A stretch of 64,000 nucleotides of DNA from Callipepla californica brunnescens (GCA_023055505.1 JALIRH010000008.1:7069775-7133774), one strand, 5' to 3'; positions 23,901 to 38,222 are shown, numbered from the stretch's first letter. Notes: generated by a model from the letters alone, not told the origin. A program made the numbers and translations.

Positions 23901-26900
23901 AGAAATATCTAAGCTGGCAGATGCTCTGTTTGCATGAGGAGGAAATGCTTGCTAACCTTTGGAAACAGCTGTCAGCCTTAGAGATGCAATGATCTCTTAC
24001 ATGTACACAGCACTTTCCTCGCAAAAGTCCCCAACTCTCTTTAACAGACTGCTTTGTGTTTGCTATTAAAATCAAAGTTGCTCTTGGGTCATCCGTGGGG
24101 CGAAGGGGTAGCAGACGGGCAGGCAGCAGGAACACGATACATAAACAGCACTGGTGGTAACAGAGACTTCTTGCTGAGGACGAGTTCTGCAAAGAATCCT
24201 TCGGTCGCCTCATAGCAGCCAGAAGAACTCTTGCTGTAGCAAACTAATTGCTTATCTTAAATGTGCAAGAGAGGAGCACAGCATAAAATTTGCTGAGATT
24301 TGGGATAGGATGCAAACAATGAGTTTAAATCACTGATGGCTTGAATCCCTTACTAGAACACAGAAACCCTGAGTCAGTTCCTGAACTTTCTCCCCATTCC
24401 TGTCTGCCACAGCCTGAGGGCAAAATGAGTCCATCTCTGAGGCTGCTGTCCTCCAGCTATCAGGGGTCCACATCTACCCAGAGGATACCAAATGGAATCA
24501 CACTTTCACAGCCTTGTACAGAGAACAGATGCAACAACATACTGGTATGCTTAATGCTACTGGAAAAAAAGAAGGAAAGCATTTTACAGACAGTGAACCA
24601 AGCCACAAAGAGTGAGTCTAGCATCACTAACTGGCAGTCTGCATTCTACTCCTATAGGCATTTTTCTTTCCCTCCACACGTCGGACCAGACAAAGTGGTG
24701 GTTCTCTGATTTGTATTTTCATCTCCCAAAATCAAAGGTAGTTTCCAAGATGATAAAGTCTAAATCTCACAATATGGGCACGTAGCTACGTAGGAGAGTC
24801 CTACCTTTGGGGGTAAAAATTGGATTCAATTCTGAAGCAGGAAAGTAATCTCTCCTTCAATAGCTCATTCTTAAGACACTGGCTAAGGATGATCTACATT
24901 CAATTGCACTTTTAATCCTCTTCATCTCCTTTTCCTTATCTAAAGTGCTCTATCTCAAGCCAACTCTCAACAAAGCATCAATTTTCTAAATAAACTGTGT
25001 AAAAATCACCAGTGGAAAGCAGAAAAGCTCCAGGTGTGGGATTTGCCACAATTTCCCTGCCCAAGCAGAGCTTCTCCATTGAGCCTGCTGGACATTCAGA
25101 GCTCAGACAAATGTGAAAAAATAATTCCTACATTTCTTCCAGGTAAATTTCTGTGCTGAGATAGAGAAAATTACTCAGAAAATGGGGGCATACATAGCCC
25201 TTACCTCAATATCTAAGCCCTCAGTATTTCTGATCATTGGCTGCTACAAAACTGCTTGGAAAATACTGCCAATATTAACGGTTTGAGCAGCTCAATTAAA
25301 CCATTTCCATTTCACATAATAAAGCTCAAATGTAATTAATAAAAAATATGTGGCAATCTCTGCAATAATATTTCATATTTACTGTTGGAGAAACAATCAC
25401 TTAAAAAGGTTAACTAGGCTCCAAAGGTGCAATGGAAAGGAATAAATTCTGAGGCAAGTTCAAATTCAGTTACGGGCTGCAGCACAGTTCAGGTCACGCC
25501 AGTAAGGCGAGACAGCTTCCTTGTGTGCAATAACTACAGAGACAGTTTCTCCATCTGCAAAACAGATAATGGTGTTGACCTTCTTCGAGTATTCCTGTGA
25601 CATCTACCAAGGACTACATAACAAATACTTCCATCTCAGGCTAGAATCCCATGAAGTTTCCATGCAAAAAAGCAACTGCAATATAATATTTTTCTCTCCC
25701 AGCAAAGAGCCTGTTCTTGAGAACAAGGCAAGAAATCCAGGGAAGATGACATTCTAGCAGAGAATTTAGGGAATCTTGGTTAAATTACAGCAGGACCTGA
25801 GAACCAAGCAACAGCAAGGGACGTAACCATCATCGTCTCTACTGAACTGGTTTCATTTCCTCAGATGAGGCTGAAAGCAAACAGCAACTAACAATTCATT
25901 TTACCTATTCACACAGTTAGCAAATGCTTACATTTTAAAACTGAATCTTACAGAAGATGTTGAGTATTCTTCTCTGCAACCGTGGAAGCCTCTGGCAGGT
26001 AACACAAGAGCTGTGCCTCCTACCATGCAGATAAAAGAGTGGGGGCTAGAATATTTTCATCTTGCATTCTATGAGTTGAAAATTACAAGCAGAAAACTGG
26101 GACAAAGATCATTAAAAATACATCCCAAAGGCAACATGTGCAATGCATTTCTATTAGAAGTGTAGGGTGTTTAGACACTGTGAGGCAAGCTGAATCTACC
26201 CACCAGCTGCCACACTGTTAAATCAACAGGAAACAAACCCCCCAAAACACTTTTATTTTTGCTGCGTATTTTTCCAGCCCATAAGATTTCTTCCCTCAAT
26301 TTCAGACAGAGAAGGTTTAGAAGATTAAGGAGAAAACAGATTTGCAAAGAACTTGACTTCTGCCTCTTGGAGAAAAAAAGCTAAGAGCAAAGAAAGTGGA
26401 GAGGAAAATAAGGCATACTAAGTAAGCATACTTGGAATAGCACAATCCCAAAACACAGTTCTTACATTACAGTACTGTAAGACTCCCTTCCAGCCTCCTT
26501 GGATTATTTAGCCTGAATTTGATAGCTTAATAGCACAGAATACAAAAACTCATATATAAAACCACCAGCAGTTGAAAAGTACAGAAATTCATGCCTAGTC
26601 ATTCCTTTCTAACATCAGCTACATTCTTGCAGAAGGTAACGTTAAATATGCCACGAGGAGGTCAAGAGCACACAAAGAAAATAAATCATGGCATCGCTAT
26701 GTGGACCTGTCTAAAGGTTAAGGATCTAAAGGACAAGCAGATACTCTAAAATATAAACAGCCCCTAGGGGATAATTATTTAAGCAACTCCATTTGAGCAG
26801 TCCTGAACAGATGGTTTAGTAGGTATATCGACTACTCGGTGCTTTGTGAAACTATTTATTATCCACTGAGACTGGGAACAAACGATACTGTAGACATGTA

Positions 26901-28580
26901 GCTGGTTATATCTCTAATCCTGCACAGCCTAGTAATATCTATTGACCCAGAAATATATTCCCAGAAGTACCATCTCCCAGAGGCAGTAGATGCTTAAAGT
27001 AACATCAGATAATGACCCACAGGTTCGAAGTCTGAACAGATTAGCCACAAAACAGGTTGTTTTGAAGAATTTCCTATCCACTCAGAATTATAGCAACTGC
27101 TGTACGGTTAATGCACCTGAGATAACAGTGAAACTGCTGGCAATATATGAAAGACTCATTGAGTTTATACTTGGCTGAGATTGCAGAGCCCGTGGCTGTG
27201 GCTGTTGGCTAATGGTCTGAGCTTCTTCAAGCACAAATACTTTTGCATCTCTTCCCGACAGCACATTGATGCAGTGAATTTCACCTGAACCCTTTCCAGG
27301 TGCCCAGCAACTCACTGGCAGGGAGTACAACTACTCTGAAAGCATGCAGGGGACAGCAAAGCTCTCCCTGCTAAGTGCATGGAAGGGGTGGGGATCTGCA
27401 GCTGTGTATGGTGTCCAGGACAGATCTGTGTCACTGACTTCCCACTGTCTCACGTCAGCAATGTGTTGTAAATTGGGTTACACTTCTGTGCCCAGCAGAA
27501 CAAGCAGTGATGCTTCCCACGAGTCAGCTGGTTAAATAGGACATGCAGTAGCTGTGCTGGGTGGGAGCTCAGAAGCTGCTGGCTCAGAGAACTCACAGCG
27601 GAACAGCAGCTCTTTGGTGTGATCTCAAAGACAGCCTGTAGTAATCTCTGCAGTTCAACCATACAATACTTTTCTAGGATCAGTTCTTTTAGAGTCACTA
27701 ACTCCTGTGAAGTTCCTACCACGTGCTGTTTTGCTCCTCTTTGTCTGTCCTTCAGGTACACAAAAGCAGCCCATTCCCAGCACAGCCATCAGTGATAATT
27801 TACCTCCCCCATCATAACGGGATCTTTCCCAAGGAAATGCTTACAGAAACGTTGCCCCAGTAAGATCTGAGGGTTTCACATGTGGTGAGGACCCACCACA
27901 CCTGATCCTTCCCAGAAGCAATGGATTTACTGTGCACGTCATACAGAGGACTGATGTGAGCACAAAGAGCTGGCACATCCCTGAAGCACTGTGCAGTGCA
28001 CACGATGACCATGTGTGTGAAGTGGCAGTGAGGCTGGCATTCCCTGGAAGTCAGCGTGCTACAAACTCAGCACACCCTCAAGATCGCATGTGGTGATGTC
28101 TGGGCTCAGCCCTGCACCTCCTCCTTGCCTACCCAGCTGTCAGGCAGTCACAAATGCGTACTCGTGAGGTGGAAAGCCATCCAGTCCAGAGAAGAAGCAG
28201 CAAGCTGCAGCCACCTACTTCATGAGTCACTGGGTCAGGTCACCAGACAGCAAAGCTGAACATCATTCCTGCTGAACACAGGCCTTGCTGCTACCTGCAG
28301 CTGTCAGAGCCCCAGTGTGACACTTCCAACAAGCCCAGACCTACAAGGTACCCTCCGAGCTCCTGGCAGCTTGGGGAGCCAGCAGTGCAGCCTCTGAACA
28401 AAAAGGGAAATGTTAACTTCCTCATTCCTTTGTCTCTTGCTTCATCAGGGGACATATTTATACCTCAGCATGCCAAAATGTCATCTCAGGGGGACAAGGG
28501 CACTGTAAGAATGAAAAAAGACCAATTGTCCAGGTATTACTTTGTAGGAGAAAAGAGAAGAATTCACAAGTGGAATTCAG
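20910..28580. other. Unique non-coding DNA, no gene recognised
   Basis: The stretch holds a 17-A tract (21515-21531), A- or T-rich runs near 21604, 21870 and 22810, and AT-rich, repeat-free DNA at 25255-25410 that could be a conserved block. Frames such as 22448-22657 (ending near a CAAG/GTAAGG donor-like site at 22622), 24341-24709 and 28385-28771 match no family. The last of these overlaps the decayed CR1. Confidence 0.4.
21515..21531 (+). repeat. Poly-A tract (17 A)
   Basis: Seventeen uninterrupted A. No recognisable retroposed sequence precedes it, so it is treated as simple sequence. Confidence 0.9.
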
Positions 28581-28709
28581 AGTGCTGGCACAGGCTGCCC
28601 AGCGGAGCTGTGCATTCTCCCTCCTTGTGGATCCCCAGAAGTGGCCCTGGGCTCCCCGCTCCCAGCAGTTGGGCCAGGTGGCCTCCACAGCCTCAGCCAT
28701 TCTGTGAAA
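28581..28709 (+). mobile_element. CR1: Decayed CR1 3' end, sense
   Basis: GTGCTGGCACAGGCTGCCCAG, then CTCCCTCCTTGTGGA, GTTGGGCCAGGTGGCCTCCA, and a terminus at CATTCTGTGA follow the CR1 3' end in the right order, with internal loss and many substitutions. It lacks the last repeats seen in the better copy at 13.9 kb. Its divergence suggests an older insertion. The 128-codon frame overlapping it owes part of its length to this repeat. Confidence 0.65.
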
Positions 28710-31700
28710 ATAAAATGTCTCCAGAAAGCATCCACATAACCAACAGAAGATGTATATTTCACACGATTTAATTCTAGCAAACAGCACTGTGAAAGTAAAT
28801 CCCATTCAGTATTTTGGCTCCTTAATTTCAGGTTCTGGGCAAGTACTAAACACAAAAGATCCAAACCTCAAGATTTAGGTCTCAAAGCACTATGTCAGAT
28901 ACTTGGTTTGGAACTGAAAAAAACAGGCTCCACATGGGCCACGATCGGTGCTCTATGCAGAGGGAATTTCACCACTCATGTGCTTTTATCATCTTACCCC
29001 AGAAAGACTATCCTTCTCCTTTTTCTTTTCTAAGCTTAAGCAAGAAAATGGTTGCTAAAAAATTCAGAACCCCTGACAATTTGGACAATCTTCCACTAAT
29101 CTTCTCTTCAGGGTGCCCACAATCCTTTAAAGCATGACAAGCTGACAGAGGGAGCTCTTTTATGGTCTCTCAGTGCTGTATCTTTATAAACTGGGCTCTT
29201 CTGTATGCAGCAGAAAACCTGGGATGGCAGACATCGGACAAAGCAAGGTGGAAACAGGCACTTTTAACCGTGTTTGAGGGGCCGCCAAATGAAAGGGAAA
29301 GGTTTGGGCACAATAATGTGATTCTTTACGTACAGAGGGAAAAGCAGCTACAAGAATTTATTCAAAAACGATCCCCCATGCCTGCTAATCTACCTATCCA
29401 GGGTTACATGGCACTTCAAAAAAAGTGGGAAGGCACTCAAATCTTTGCTGCAAAAATCAGCTCAGCAGAGAACACAACCCTGCCTTCATTGTTAGGTTAG
29501 TGGTTGTTTGCAGTGCAGCCAAACCGATCTGCCCCTGGCACGTGCAGAACGTTGCAGCTTCAGGCAACGCTGGGTTAAGTGGGGCTGAGCAAATTGTACG
29601 GCTGCATGTGCTACACAGCTGAGTTAATTCCCCTCTTTTTTTTTCTTTTTTTTTTTAATTTAATCTCTGTTTATATAATGCCACCCTGACTGCTTCCAAA
29701 GTGCTACCGGGGGGAGAACGTGCTCCAACACACCAGCCACAACCAAGCTCATTATAAGCTCTAACTTGGCTGGATGCACTCTACAGATTGGCAGTGTGCA
29801 TGTCAGATGCACCTTCTAAGAAACCAACTCTGAAACATTTCCAAATGTAAACTTTACACCATTTACTTTTTTTTTTTTTTAGTGGAACATCTGATATTTA
29901 GTGAATTTAAAGATGTCACAATGATGAATTCACTGCCTGACACACTGTATTCTCTAAAGATAACCAAGTCTGAGTTCAGATGTTGCTGTCCATTTTAGGT
30001 ATTAAAGTAGTCCAAATTGCTATAGTATATTCTGATATAAAATACATACACAATTTGAATATGTATAGATGTTTATCTGTATTTCACGCTGTCTGGTCAG
30101 CCTGTGGTGCAGCACAATCAGCTCACTAGCCAAGGCACTTAACCGCAGGGGCACCATCCTGACAGAACATCAAGGGTTTCTATTTTATTTTTTTGCCTTT
30201 ATAATATTTTCACATTTATGTTACATACTTCAAGTAAAAGTACTTTTGCTTTGGAGATGGAGCTGCATGAACCCTTGTGAAAAATTACAGAAACTTATTT
30301 TAAATGTCTTTTTAATTTTGAGTGACTTACGACCGAATGCATTACACAAAGAAATCGCTCCATCATTTCCACCAGCACATCCCCAAGAAGTGAAAAGACA
30401 TCCAAACCAGAAAGTTCTCCCAACACTCTCAGTGTACAAACGTGAATGATCATGAGAGCACTTGCACGACCAAAAACAGCATCTCTGAGATTCTATGTAA
30501 AACTCAGAAGTTCAATCGTATGACTGAGAGCATGTTTTCAAATCGTACAATACAAAGTAGAGCAAAGAAATTGTGCAACTTAATCAAATTGTTTCAAAAT
30601 GAACTATTACACGAACACTAATAGCATTCCCAATTGAAAAAATTACAGATTGCATTACAACAGGCTCAAACGAAAATAAAAGGGACATGGATGTCTGAAA
30701 ATGAGACCCCTCAAAAAAAACAATTTCTGAAACTATTCACTTATGTTGCTTTTTTAAATGATTATGGCAATACGTTTTAAAGTCAGTCAGTATGCACACG
30801 TGCAGCTCTGTTATGCACCTGAGACAGAGGGATTGCAGGGAATGCCCATGCTTAAAAAAGGTTCCTTTTCAAAAAGACTGTCATTCAGAAACTGTGCATA
30901 CCAATGCTATTTCATCCTTCTCAACAATTAGCAAAGATGAAAAGAGAGACTGACTAAACAAATAGGCTTTGAAGCACCCTTTTCATCTATTTAAAAAACG
31001 GTTGTGATCCCATTGCCATCATTTTGCAGTGTTTTATAGCTTCCTGTGATTTTAAGTAAAATATCTATCCGCTCGGAGCAAGTCCTACAGGTATTTCCAA
31101 ATTAGAAATACCTGAAAATTCATCATCTCTCTCCTTCTCGCGCAGTTCTCAACAAACACAGTAGGGAAAGGCTGATGCAGGGTCTCATTTGCTATACTGC
31201 AGTATGCTTTGGGGGCACTGCACCCCATGGCTGCGGTGCAGCAGGACAGGCCTCAGGAGCATCCATGGGGGCAGTCAGCAAAACAACGAGAATAACGAAG
31301 GACAGGCAAAGCCTCCTGTTCTGTGCTCCAGGATGAGCAGCCACTGAAGAGCCGTCAATCAGACTGGCAGTAATCACCACGCCTGCACGTGGGCACAGAC
31401 ATGAGTGGATTAACCAAGCAGAGGCACAAACATCCACCTGAATGGGGAAGCATGCCAGAGCGCTGCTGCTCACAGGAGAGAGGAATAAAAACAAGTGCGT
31501 TACTCCTGTCTGTCTTTGTCTGGGCAACTGCTTGGATGGGGTTTGGGGAAATGAGTATTGCTACACATGCAAGCAGTTAGTAGCGGAAAAATGGGCATAA
31601 AATTGGTTATTAAAAAAAACAACTAACTGCCTTCACCTGATCCCTGTCATCAAAAAATGGAAGAAGACTTGATAGGAATCCTGATGTTCACACTGCCACA

Positions 31701-32570
31701 CCTGCAGGGGGCTGGGAGAGAAGAAGGGAAAAGACAGAAAGGAATGAAAACCCTCTACGGGCTCAGGAGCTGCTCTGCAATTGCAGCCAACAGCAGCCTG
31801 CCCGGGGACACACAGGGAACGTGCCCTCTGTGCCAGGGGTCTCCGTGCACCTCCAGGCAGGGTTCAGAGCCAGGCACCGATGGCTGCGGCAGCAGCACAG
31901 CACTTCAGTTTAAGCAGCCTCATATTTAAATGCTCCACTGAAAGGAGGCTTTTGTTTTGTATGCTCCTGTCAGTGCTTGCTTTTAACAGGAAATCAATAT
32001 ATCATTTGTTTTCTAGAAAGTAGACACCTGTCCTTCAGGACTCGCACAGCTAAGTTTAGCACTGGTGGAAAATTGAGTAGTTTTGACCTAACTTCTCTTT
32101 CTCTGTGAATGTCACTCTCTTTACCCTGGGGACGTGAGGTGAGTGAAAAGCAAAAGGAATGAACATCGGGGTATAAGTTATACCTAATACTACCTATGGA
32201 TGAATTACCAGCTCTTCAATTCTTAGAGTGATGCTGGCAATGCAGAAATTCCAATGCCAGTTAAAAGCAATTAAAAAAAAAAAAGATAAGAGAAATGTGA
32301 TCCCTTCCTCTTGTGTTTGCCTTTTGGACCAGCAGCACGAGGAATGAGAGGGCTGGTGGGGCTGGGGCTGCACGCTCTGCCCTGCTGGTTTGGCTAGGAC
32401 TTGGCAACAAGAGGGGCTGGGCTTTGACTTCTCCCTTCTTACCAATTCAGCTCTTAAGAGATTATATCAAAGAGAATCTTGACCTAAAAAACAGAGGGAT
32501 GAAGCATCTTATTCATCCCCAGATTATGGTGAGGAGTTCCCGGGACTTCTGGAAGAAACGAGTTGCAAGA
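28710..32570. other. Unique DNA with T tracts; one open exon-like stretch
   Basis: T-rich tracts occur at 29636-29656 and 29867-29880. The stretch 29211-29495 lies between an acceptor-like CTCTTCTGTATGCAG and a donor-like TTAG/GTTAGT, is 285 nt long (divisible by three), and is open on the plus strand in the frame starting at ATG 29162. Its translation is not recognised and may be chance. Elsewhere only short frames are seen. Confidence 0.35.
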
Positions 32571-32624
32571 GCCACAGAATCATTAAGGTTGAAAAAGACC
32601 ACAAAGATCACCTAGTCCAGGAGC
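32571..32624 (-). mobile_element. CR1: CR1 3' tail, antisense
   Basis: CACAGAATCATTAAGGTTG, AAAAAGACC and AAAGATCACCTAGTCCAG match the antisense CR1 terminus (typically ...ATCATTAAGGTTGGAAAAGACCTCTAAGATCATCTAGTCCA) at nearly every position. The match stops after about 54 bp. The copy is therefore an extremely short, 5'-truncated insertion or a remnant of one. Confidence 0.8.
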
Positions 32625-35600
32625 AGTCCCTGGTCTGCTCCTTGGCAGATGCAGCAGCAACCACTTAGTGCAGACTGCGCTGTAAAAGCAGCCTGTAGAA
32701 AACAGCTTGAATCCTCCCTTCCTTCCTGAACTAAAGGTAAAAGCAGTGTCTTGTTGCAAGATGTTTATTTACAGTTGCTTAGAGCTGAATGCAAACAAAC
32801 ATCTTGCAGCAAGCTGTCAGATGGCTTCCCGTTACAGGTACAGAGCCCTGCACTGCTGCAGCAGTTACTGGCAACACTGATGGAAGGGTGAGTCACTGTG
32901 AGGATACTCTGCAGTACTCTGCATGAGATACAGTGTCATTTGCCCAGCTTCATCACTCCTCCCGTGGAAAAGTAACATTTGAAAAGACAGAGCATCTGAT
33001 TTTCAGCCTTCGCAAGAGATAAATCAGTGTACAATAAGTGATAAAGGAGAACGATTTTGAAAGCTGCAGTTTGTACTCGTGGGGCACTGGAGATGAAGGA
33101 GTAAAAATACAATAAATAGCAGTTCCATAGGCACTCTTAGGGAATCTGCACTTAAAAAGAAGACTTTGAAGATCAGATTCAAACTCTGGATAAATTATAC
33201 TGAATCATGCATATAGTGTTGGATTGCCCTTCGGTCACAAGCTAGCTTGGTTACCTCTTTTGCTCTTATTATTGATACTATTCAAATTCATAAACTGGGA
33301 TGCTCTGTTTTGGTGTGCCTTCCCACCCCACATAAAATAAAATGTCATCTTTGAAACGAGAACACCTCTGAAGTGAGAAACCTGGCACACAACTGGCAGC
33401 CCCTACAGATGGGCAGAGGCAGCGCAGACACATTTCCTCCCCTTGTTCACAGAACACAGCACGCCTCTTACACCGTGGATGCAAACATTTCCCGACGTGA
33501 CTGCAGCACTAAGGAGCACCCAGCACGGCATGAAGATTATCTGATTGAAACCACTCATCACCTTCACCTCTAACACAACAGTGAGGCAAAGATGGGAACC
33601 TGATAGGAGCCGAGCGGTGCAAGCTCCAACTGAAATCAGTCTCCCAGAGCAAAGAGACGTGTAGAGCAACAGAAGGAGTGTATGGCAGAGCAGCCCTGCT
33701 GCTCCTCTCTCTGGGTGAGCTGCAGCACACAGCCTGCTCCCGCTAAGAGCTCAGCCCAAGGGCAGCAGGACGCCACCTGAAAGCACAGCCTGTTAGCAGC
33801 AGCACTAGATGGATCTGCTCAGCACTGAGAAGAGAAGAGCTGCGATGCCTTGCAACATCACATCCTGAGAAGCACCACATGGGACCAAAAGCACTTTTAG
33901 GGGTGATAAGAAAGGAGTCTGAGCCATCAGAGGTACTTTTCTCCACCTGAAGTCAGCAGAGCAGTTGTGTTTATTACACAGGCTCAACCATCAGAGCTGC
34001 ATCCAGCAGCCCCATGGTTTAAAACTCACCCTAGTTAACTTGTGTCAAGACAGCTGCAACTCACTAGGACTGAAACAAGCTTGGATTTGTTTGTCAGAAC
34101 AAGCACGATTACTTAAAAGCATTGATGTTAAAGATCCACACCAGTTTAGCTGGATCAGCCTCCAAGCCACTTGTTAAACCAGATTTTTTTTTGTTGGTTT
34201 TTCTTTTTTGTTTTGCATACACAGCATAGAACATACATTTCTATACCATTCCCATCCAAGTACTTCCATCACTCCTGGCAAAAAGCTGATGAATGCGTCA
34301 GGCCTGCCATGTCTCGACAAGTCTTCTCACACGGTCTGACTGGAGCTCAAGTATTTAGCCTGCTTTCACCTCACTGCTGCTTTGCTTTTGGCTGTTAGTT
34401 CCCAAAGTAATAATCCCCAACCTGAACTTGCTCCCCTATCTTTCTTATTTCCTTTCAGGTTATTCACTTTCTACCGCTTCACATGGAATAGTTTCCCCTC
34501 TCAACCATCTTCAGTAACACCGGCATGCAAAGACATCAATAGAGGAGCAGAAGACAGAAGTGGCCTCAGTGCCACATACTGACGTGCCAAACAATAAAGA
34601 ATATGATGATTTTGGTATTCTAGAAAGCTGCCATTCAAGGTTATGACCTAATGTCCTTTTCAAATGACAGATCAGATTGCCTTTTATCCTCAGAAGAAAG
34701 TATGGACCCAAACTTTCCTTGCCCATCTTAATGATAAAGGGATTTCTGATGGGACTTATCTATAACGTAATAATCTCACATGCTTTATTTTTAATTTCTT
34801 CAAACACCGTTTAATTGAGATCCAAGAGAAATACAAAAGCCCTTTTTTGGTCTTTTTTTTTTTTTTTTTCCCTTAGAAAAAAAGATCTACAGAAAGTAAA
34901 TCCCCAGTTATCAAATAATAACACAACTATCTTCCCACTTCATCACCTCTTAAATAGAGGTAAGTTTTCCCTATTTTACAGCAATTCCAGTTTCAGAGTA
35001 ATTGTTTATATTTATGATACAACAATCCTGTTACATCACCTCATTTGGAGTCCCACTGCTACAGACGTGAGCAGTCAGTGATGGATTTCTATGGAAAAAG
35101 TAACTTCATCTTCCCACTCATTCAAAGAATCCTTTTTAATTTTGATTTTTGTAAAGGACTACTTTGAATAGAAATTAGAAGCATGAGACTAGAAACTCCA
35201 TCCCCCCAATCTATTCTGCACTCAAAGAATAAGCAAGTATTGTAAAGCAGCAACTATGTCACTGAATCTTAAAAACAAAATCCCCACTGTGTGCGAAGAA
35301 CCACAGAGAGAGCGCAGAAAAATCCCCATTGTTGTCTATTAAAATAAAAGTATTTCCATAATTTAGTAAGAGGATATCAAAAGGAAACAGGCTATTGTCT
35401 CCTATAGGAAAAATATAATATAGCAGCAACAAAACAACTCTCAGGTCTTATTTTTGTGTTCAAAACCAAGAAAACCTCAGAGGAAATTACTTCCAGAACC
35501 ACTGGTAAGTGCTGAAACGCTTCTCCAGGGGAGAGCAGGATACAAATCCTTATTGTTTTAGGTCACTAACACACACCCAGAGACCCCACTCCAGCATAAC

Positions 35601-38222
35601 CCTGAGACGCTGAGATCTCAGAAGCACAGCTTTCCTGCCGTGGTTAAATGAAAGCTGCTCACAGCAGAGAGCCTGCTGGTAGGGGCAGGTTCAGGTAACT
35701 GTGCACAACAATTAGTGTCAGCATTCATTTACTAGAAGGAGAAAAACAAACAAACAAACAAAAAAGCAGAGTTCTTTGCCCAGAAAAGGATGAAACAAAG
35801 AAAAGCTATTTTTAAGGTTTTAAGGACCTATTTCTCTTTGCTGCTATAGCTTGTGAAGACTCAGCCTCTCATGAGCACTGCCTTCAACCTCCCAATAGGA
35901 AACTCAGGGCCAGGAACATAGAGGTGAGAGAGGGAAAGCACCCAGAATTCTGCTGAATTTCCTTTTCTCCTTTAAAGTGCTAGAAAACAAAAATCAAATA
36001 GGTTCAAATACTTTCTTATTTATGACAGCTATTTTGCCCACTTTTGCCGAACAAATTCAAGAATGCTTCAGTAGTAATAAGGTTTCACCCACTCTGAGCA
36101 ATGGAGCTGATTCCTGAGCAAGGGGGTAGGAAAAGCACCACGTACCCCATGTCTCCCCTGCAGAGCTTCTGCGTACCACCCATCACCACAAACTCACTGT
36201 ACTGCTCATCTCACAGAAGTATCTGCAGGTGATCTAGCCTTTGCTTGTGTGTGCTTTCCATCCTCACCAATTGCAGCGCACGTACAGCTAGGCATACCTA
36301 GTTGAAGGAAGAGATAGCTGAAAGATAGCTAAATAAATAAAAGAAAAGCCAAGAACATGCATCCTCTGTGCCCTGCAAAATTCTGTAACATGGTCAGAGC
36401 TAACAGGGTGGCTGTGAACTGACAAAATAGTCCCTTTGGGGGTTCAGTCCTGTACGCACACAGTGACCCACTGCCATAAATACTGATAACAAAAAACCCA
36501 ATCTCCAACTAATTAACAGGATAATCTGCAGCTTTTAGCAGAATGAAGAATCCCCGGGCAGAGGTGCAACAGTGATGCCTGGTGGCTTTGAAGAGTTATG
36601 TCATCAGATTAGCAAGTGATTCTTGTAGGCTTTTTTTTTTCCCCTCTATATTTATTTGTTTGATGGGGATCTTTTTGATTGTTTGTTTTTAGGAGGTAAG
36701 ACGTTGTCTTGGGTGGTTTTGGTTGCTGTTTTGGGGCTTTTTTTGTTTGTTTTAAAAACAGTTTGATCTCTGCAGGTCTGGAAAAGGATAAATTCAGGAA
36801 AATCCATACAGCTACAGAGGTGAAACAGGCAGGAACTCTGAGCCACCAGCACCGGCCATCAGCCTTCACAGCATGTTTCTGGAGAAGGGAAGATGGGTGA
36901 GCAGGTGGGCTGCTGACAGACCCAGATACAACAGTGATGCTAGATATCACCCTGCCTTCAGGTTGTGTTTGCACTAATCTGGACTTGTACACATACTCGT
37001 GTGCATATGTGCCAACACATAGCCACGAAGTATCTTGATACTGAAGTTCCTGCAACCACCAAATGCCAGGGCACAGATTCTTATCCCACAGAAAGTGTCT
37101 TTGTACCCACCCACCGTAGATGATGGGGACTTCTGCTGGACCTATTTCCTGCACCATGGCACGCATTTAAATTTAGAGACTGAGCTACCTCCAATCCCAG
37201 AGATGGGTATCAGCCTTCCATCTGCACTCTGTCCCTCAGCAGGGTGCCAGGACACTGGGATGCCCGGCTGACACCTCTGCCCCCAGCTCCCAAGGGCACA
37301 TGGCATTTCCTTATCACACTCCCCACACAGTAGGAATATCAGGCAAGCATGGGCAGGAACGGCAGCCGTCCTTTTCAACAGAAATTAAGCTTATCCCTTT
37401 TTTTGAGTATTGTTTTACTGCAAACAGGTCTTTCCAGACAAACCCTGTTCTATTCTAGATCTACTTGAGCCCACTGCCTGCAGCATTTCATAACTTCAGT
37501 TTATAAGGGTATAGCCAAGCTCAATAATGCTTGAAATCACCTCAAAGATCAGTCTCAAACTAAAAGAGCAAAGGAACAGACCACCACAACCTGCAAAGCA
37601 CAGGGTCTTTCTGTACATACCCAAGAGTCCTGGGAATCAAGAAGGTGTCCTTTAAATGTTTGCTCTGCTATGGGCCCTATAAACCCAGTGGTCCAAGAAA
37701 TTCCTTTTTTCTCCTTTTCCTCCTGTCTTCTCCCACCCCACTTATTTCTGCCTTGTAAAGCCATCTCTTGTCCACAAAAGCTTTCATCAGATTTGCAGGA
37801 ACAAAACATTACTAAAAATATAACACAGAGGAAAAACATGAACAAAAGTAACTATGCCAGAAAGCAACCTAAATCTCAACAGTCAATAACAAAGTTTTAG
37901 TGATGTAACCACAATAATATCAAAACAGTGATACAAATATCACGACAGATGCAAAACTTAAGTAGAGAAACGTGCTCAGAATTCCACATTCAGTTCTGCT
38001 GCTGACTTGTAGCCTAAGCTCTGATTTATCCTACACTTGCTGGGAAACATCATTTCCTTGACAGTACTGACAGAATAGGTAGAACCAGAGCTACTTCTTT
38101 CAGTTCACTCTTCCATTGCTCCCCTAAGAAATATGACTCAACTGTGGCATTCTAGTTCCTGAGCTCACAGAAAACAGGTCTGGGCAGCAGTTCAAGAGGT
38201 GTGCCAGCCAATCGTTGTCTTT
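32625..38222. other. Unique non-coding DNA, no gene recognised
   Basis: Simple sequence only: a 17-T tract (34853-34869), (AAAC)4 at 35744-35759 and a T/G-rich stretch at 36630-36770. A 185-codon reverse frame (36609-37166) has a low-complexity Lys/Gln/Pro/Thr C-terminus read from the T/G-rich stretch and matches no family. No mobile element was recognised. Confidence 0.4.
34853..34869 (+). repeat. Poly-T tract (17 T)
   Basis: Seventeen uninterrupted T; simple sequence with no recognised retroposon attached. Confidence 0.9.

Noticed and set aside
32017..32138. Exon-like stretch between TTTGTTTTCTAG and GAG/GTGAGT
   Set aside because: All three frames are closed by stops, so it is not a coding exon. 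A non-coding exon cannot be told from chance.
36609..37166. 185-codon reverse-strand open frame
   Set aside because: The C-terminal third is low-complexity sequence read from a T/G-rich tract. No domain, no splice support.
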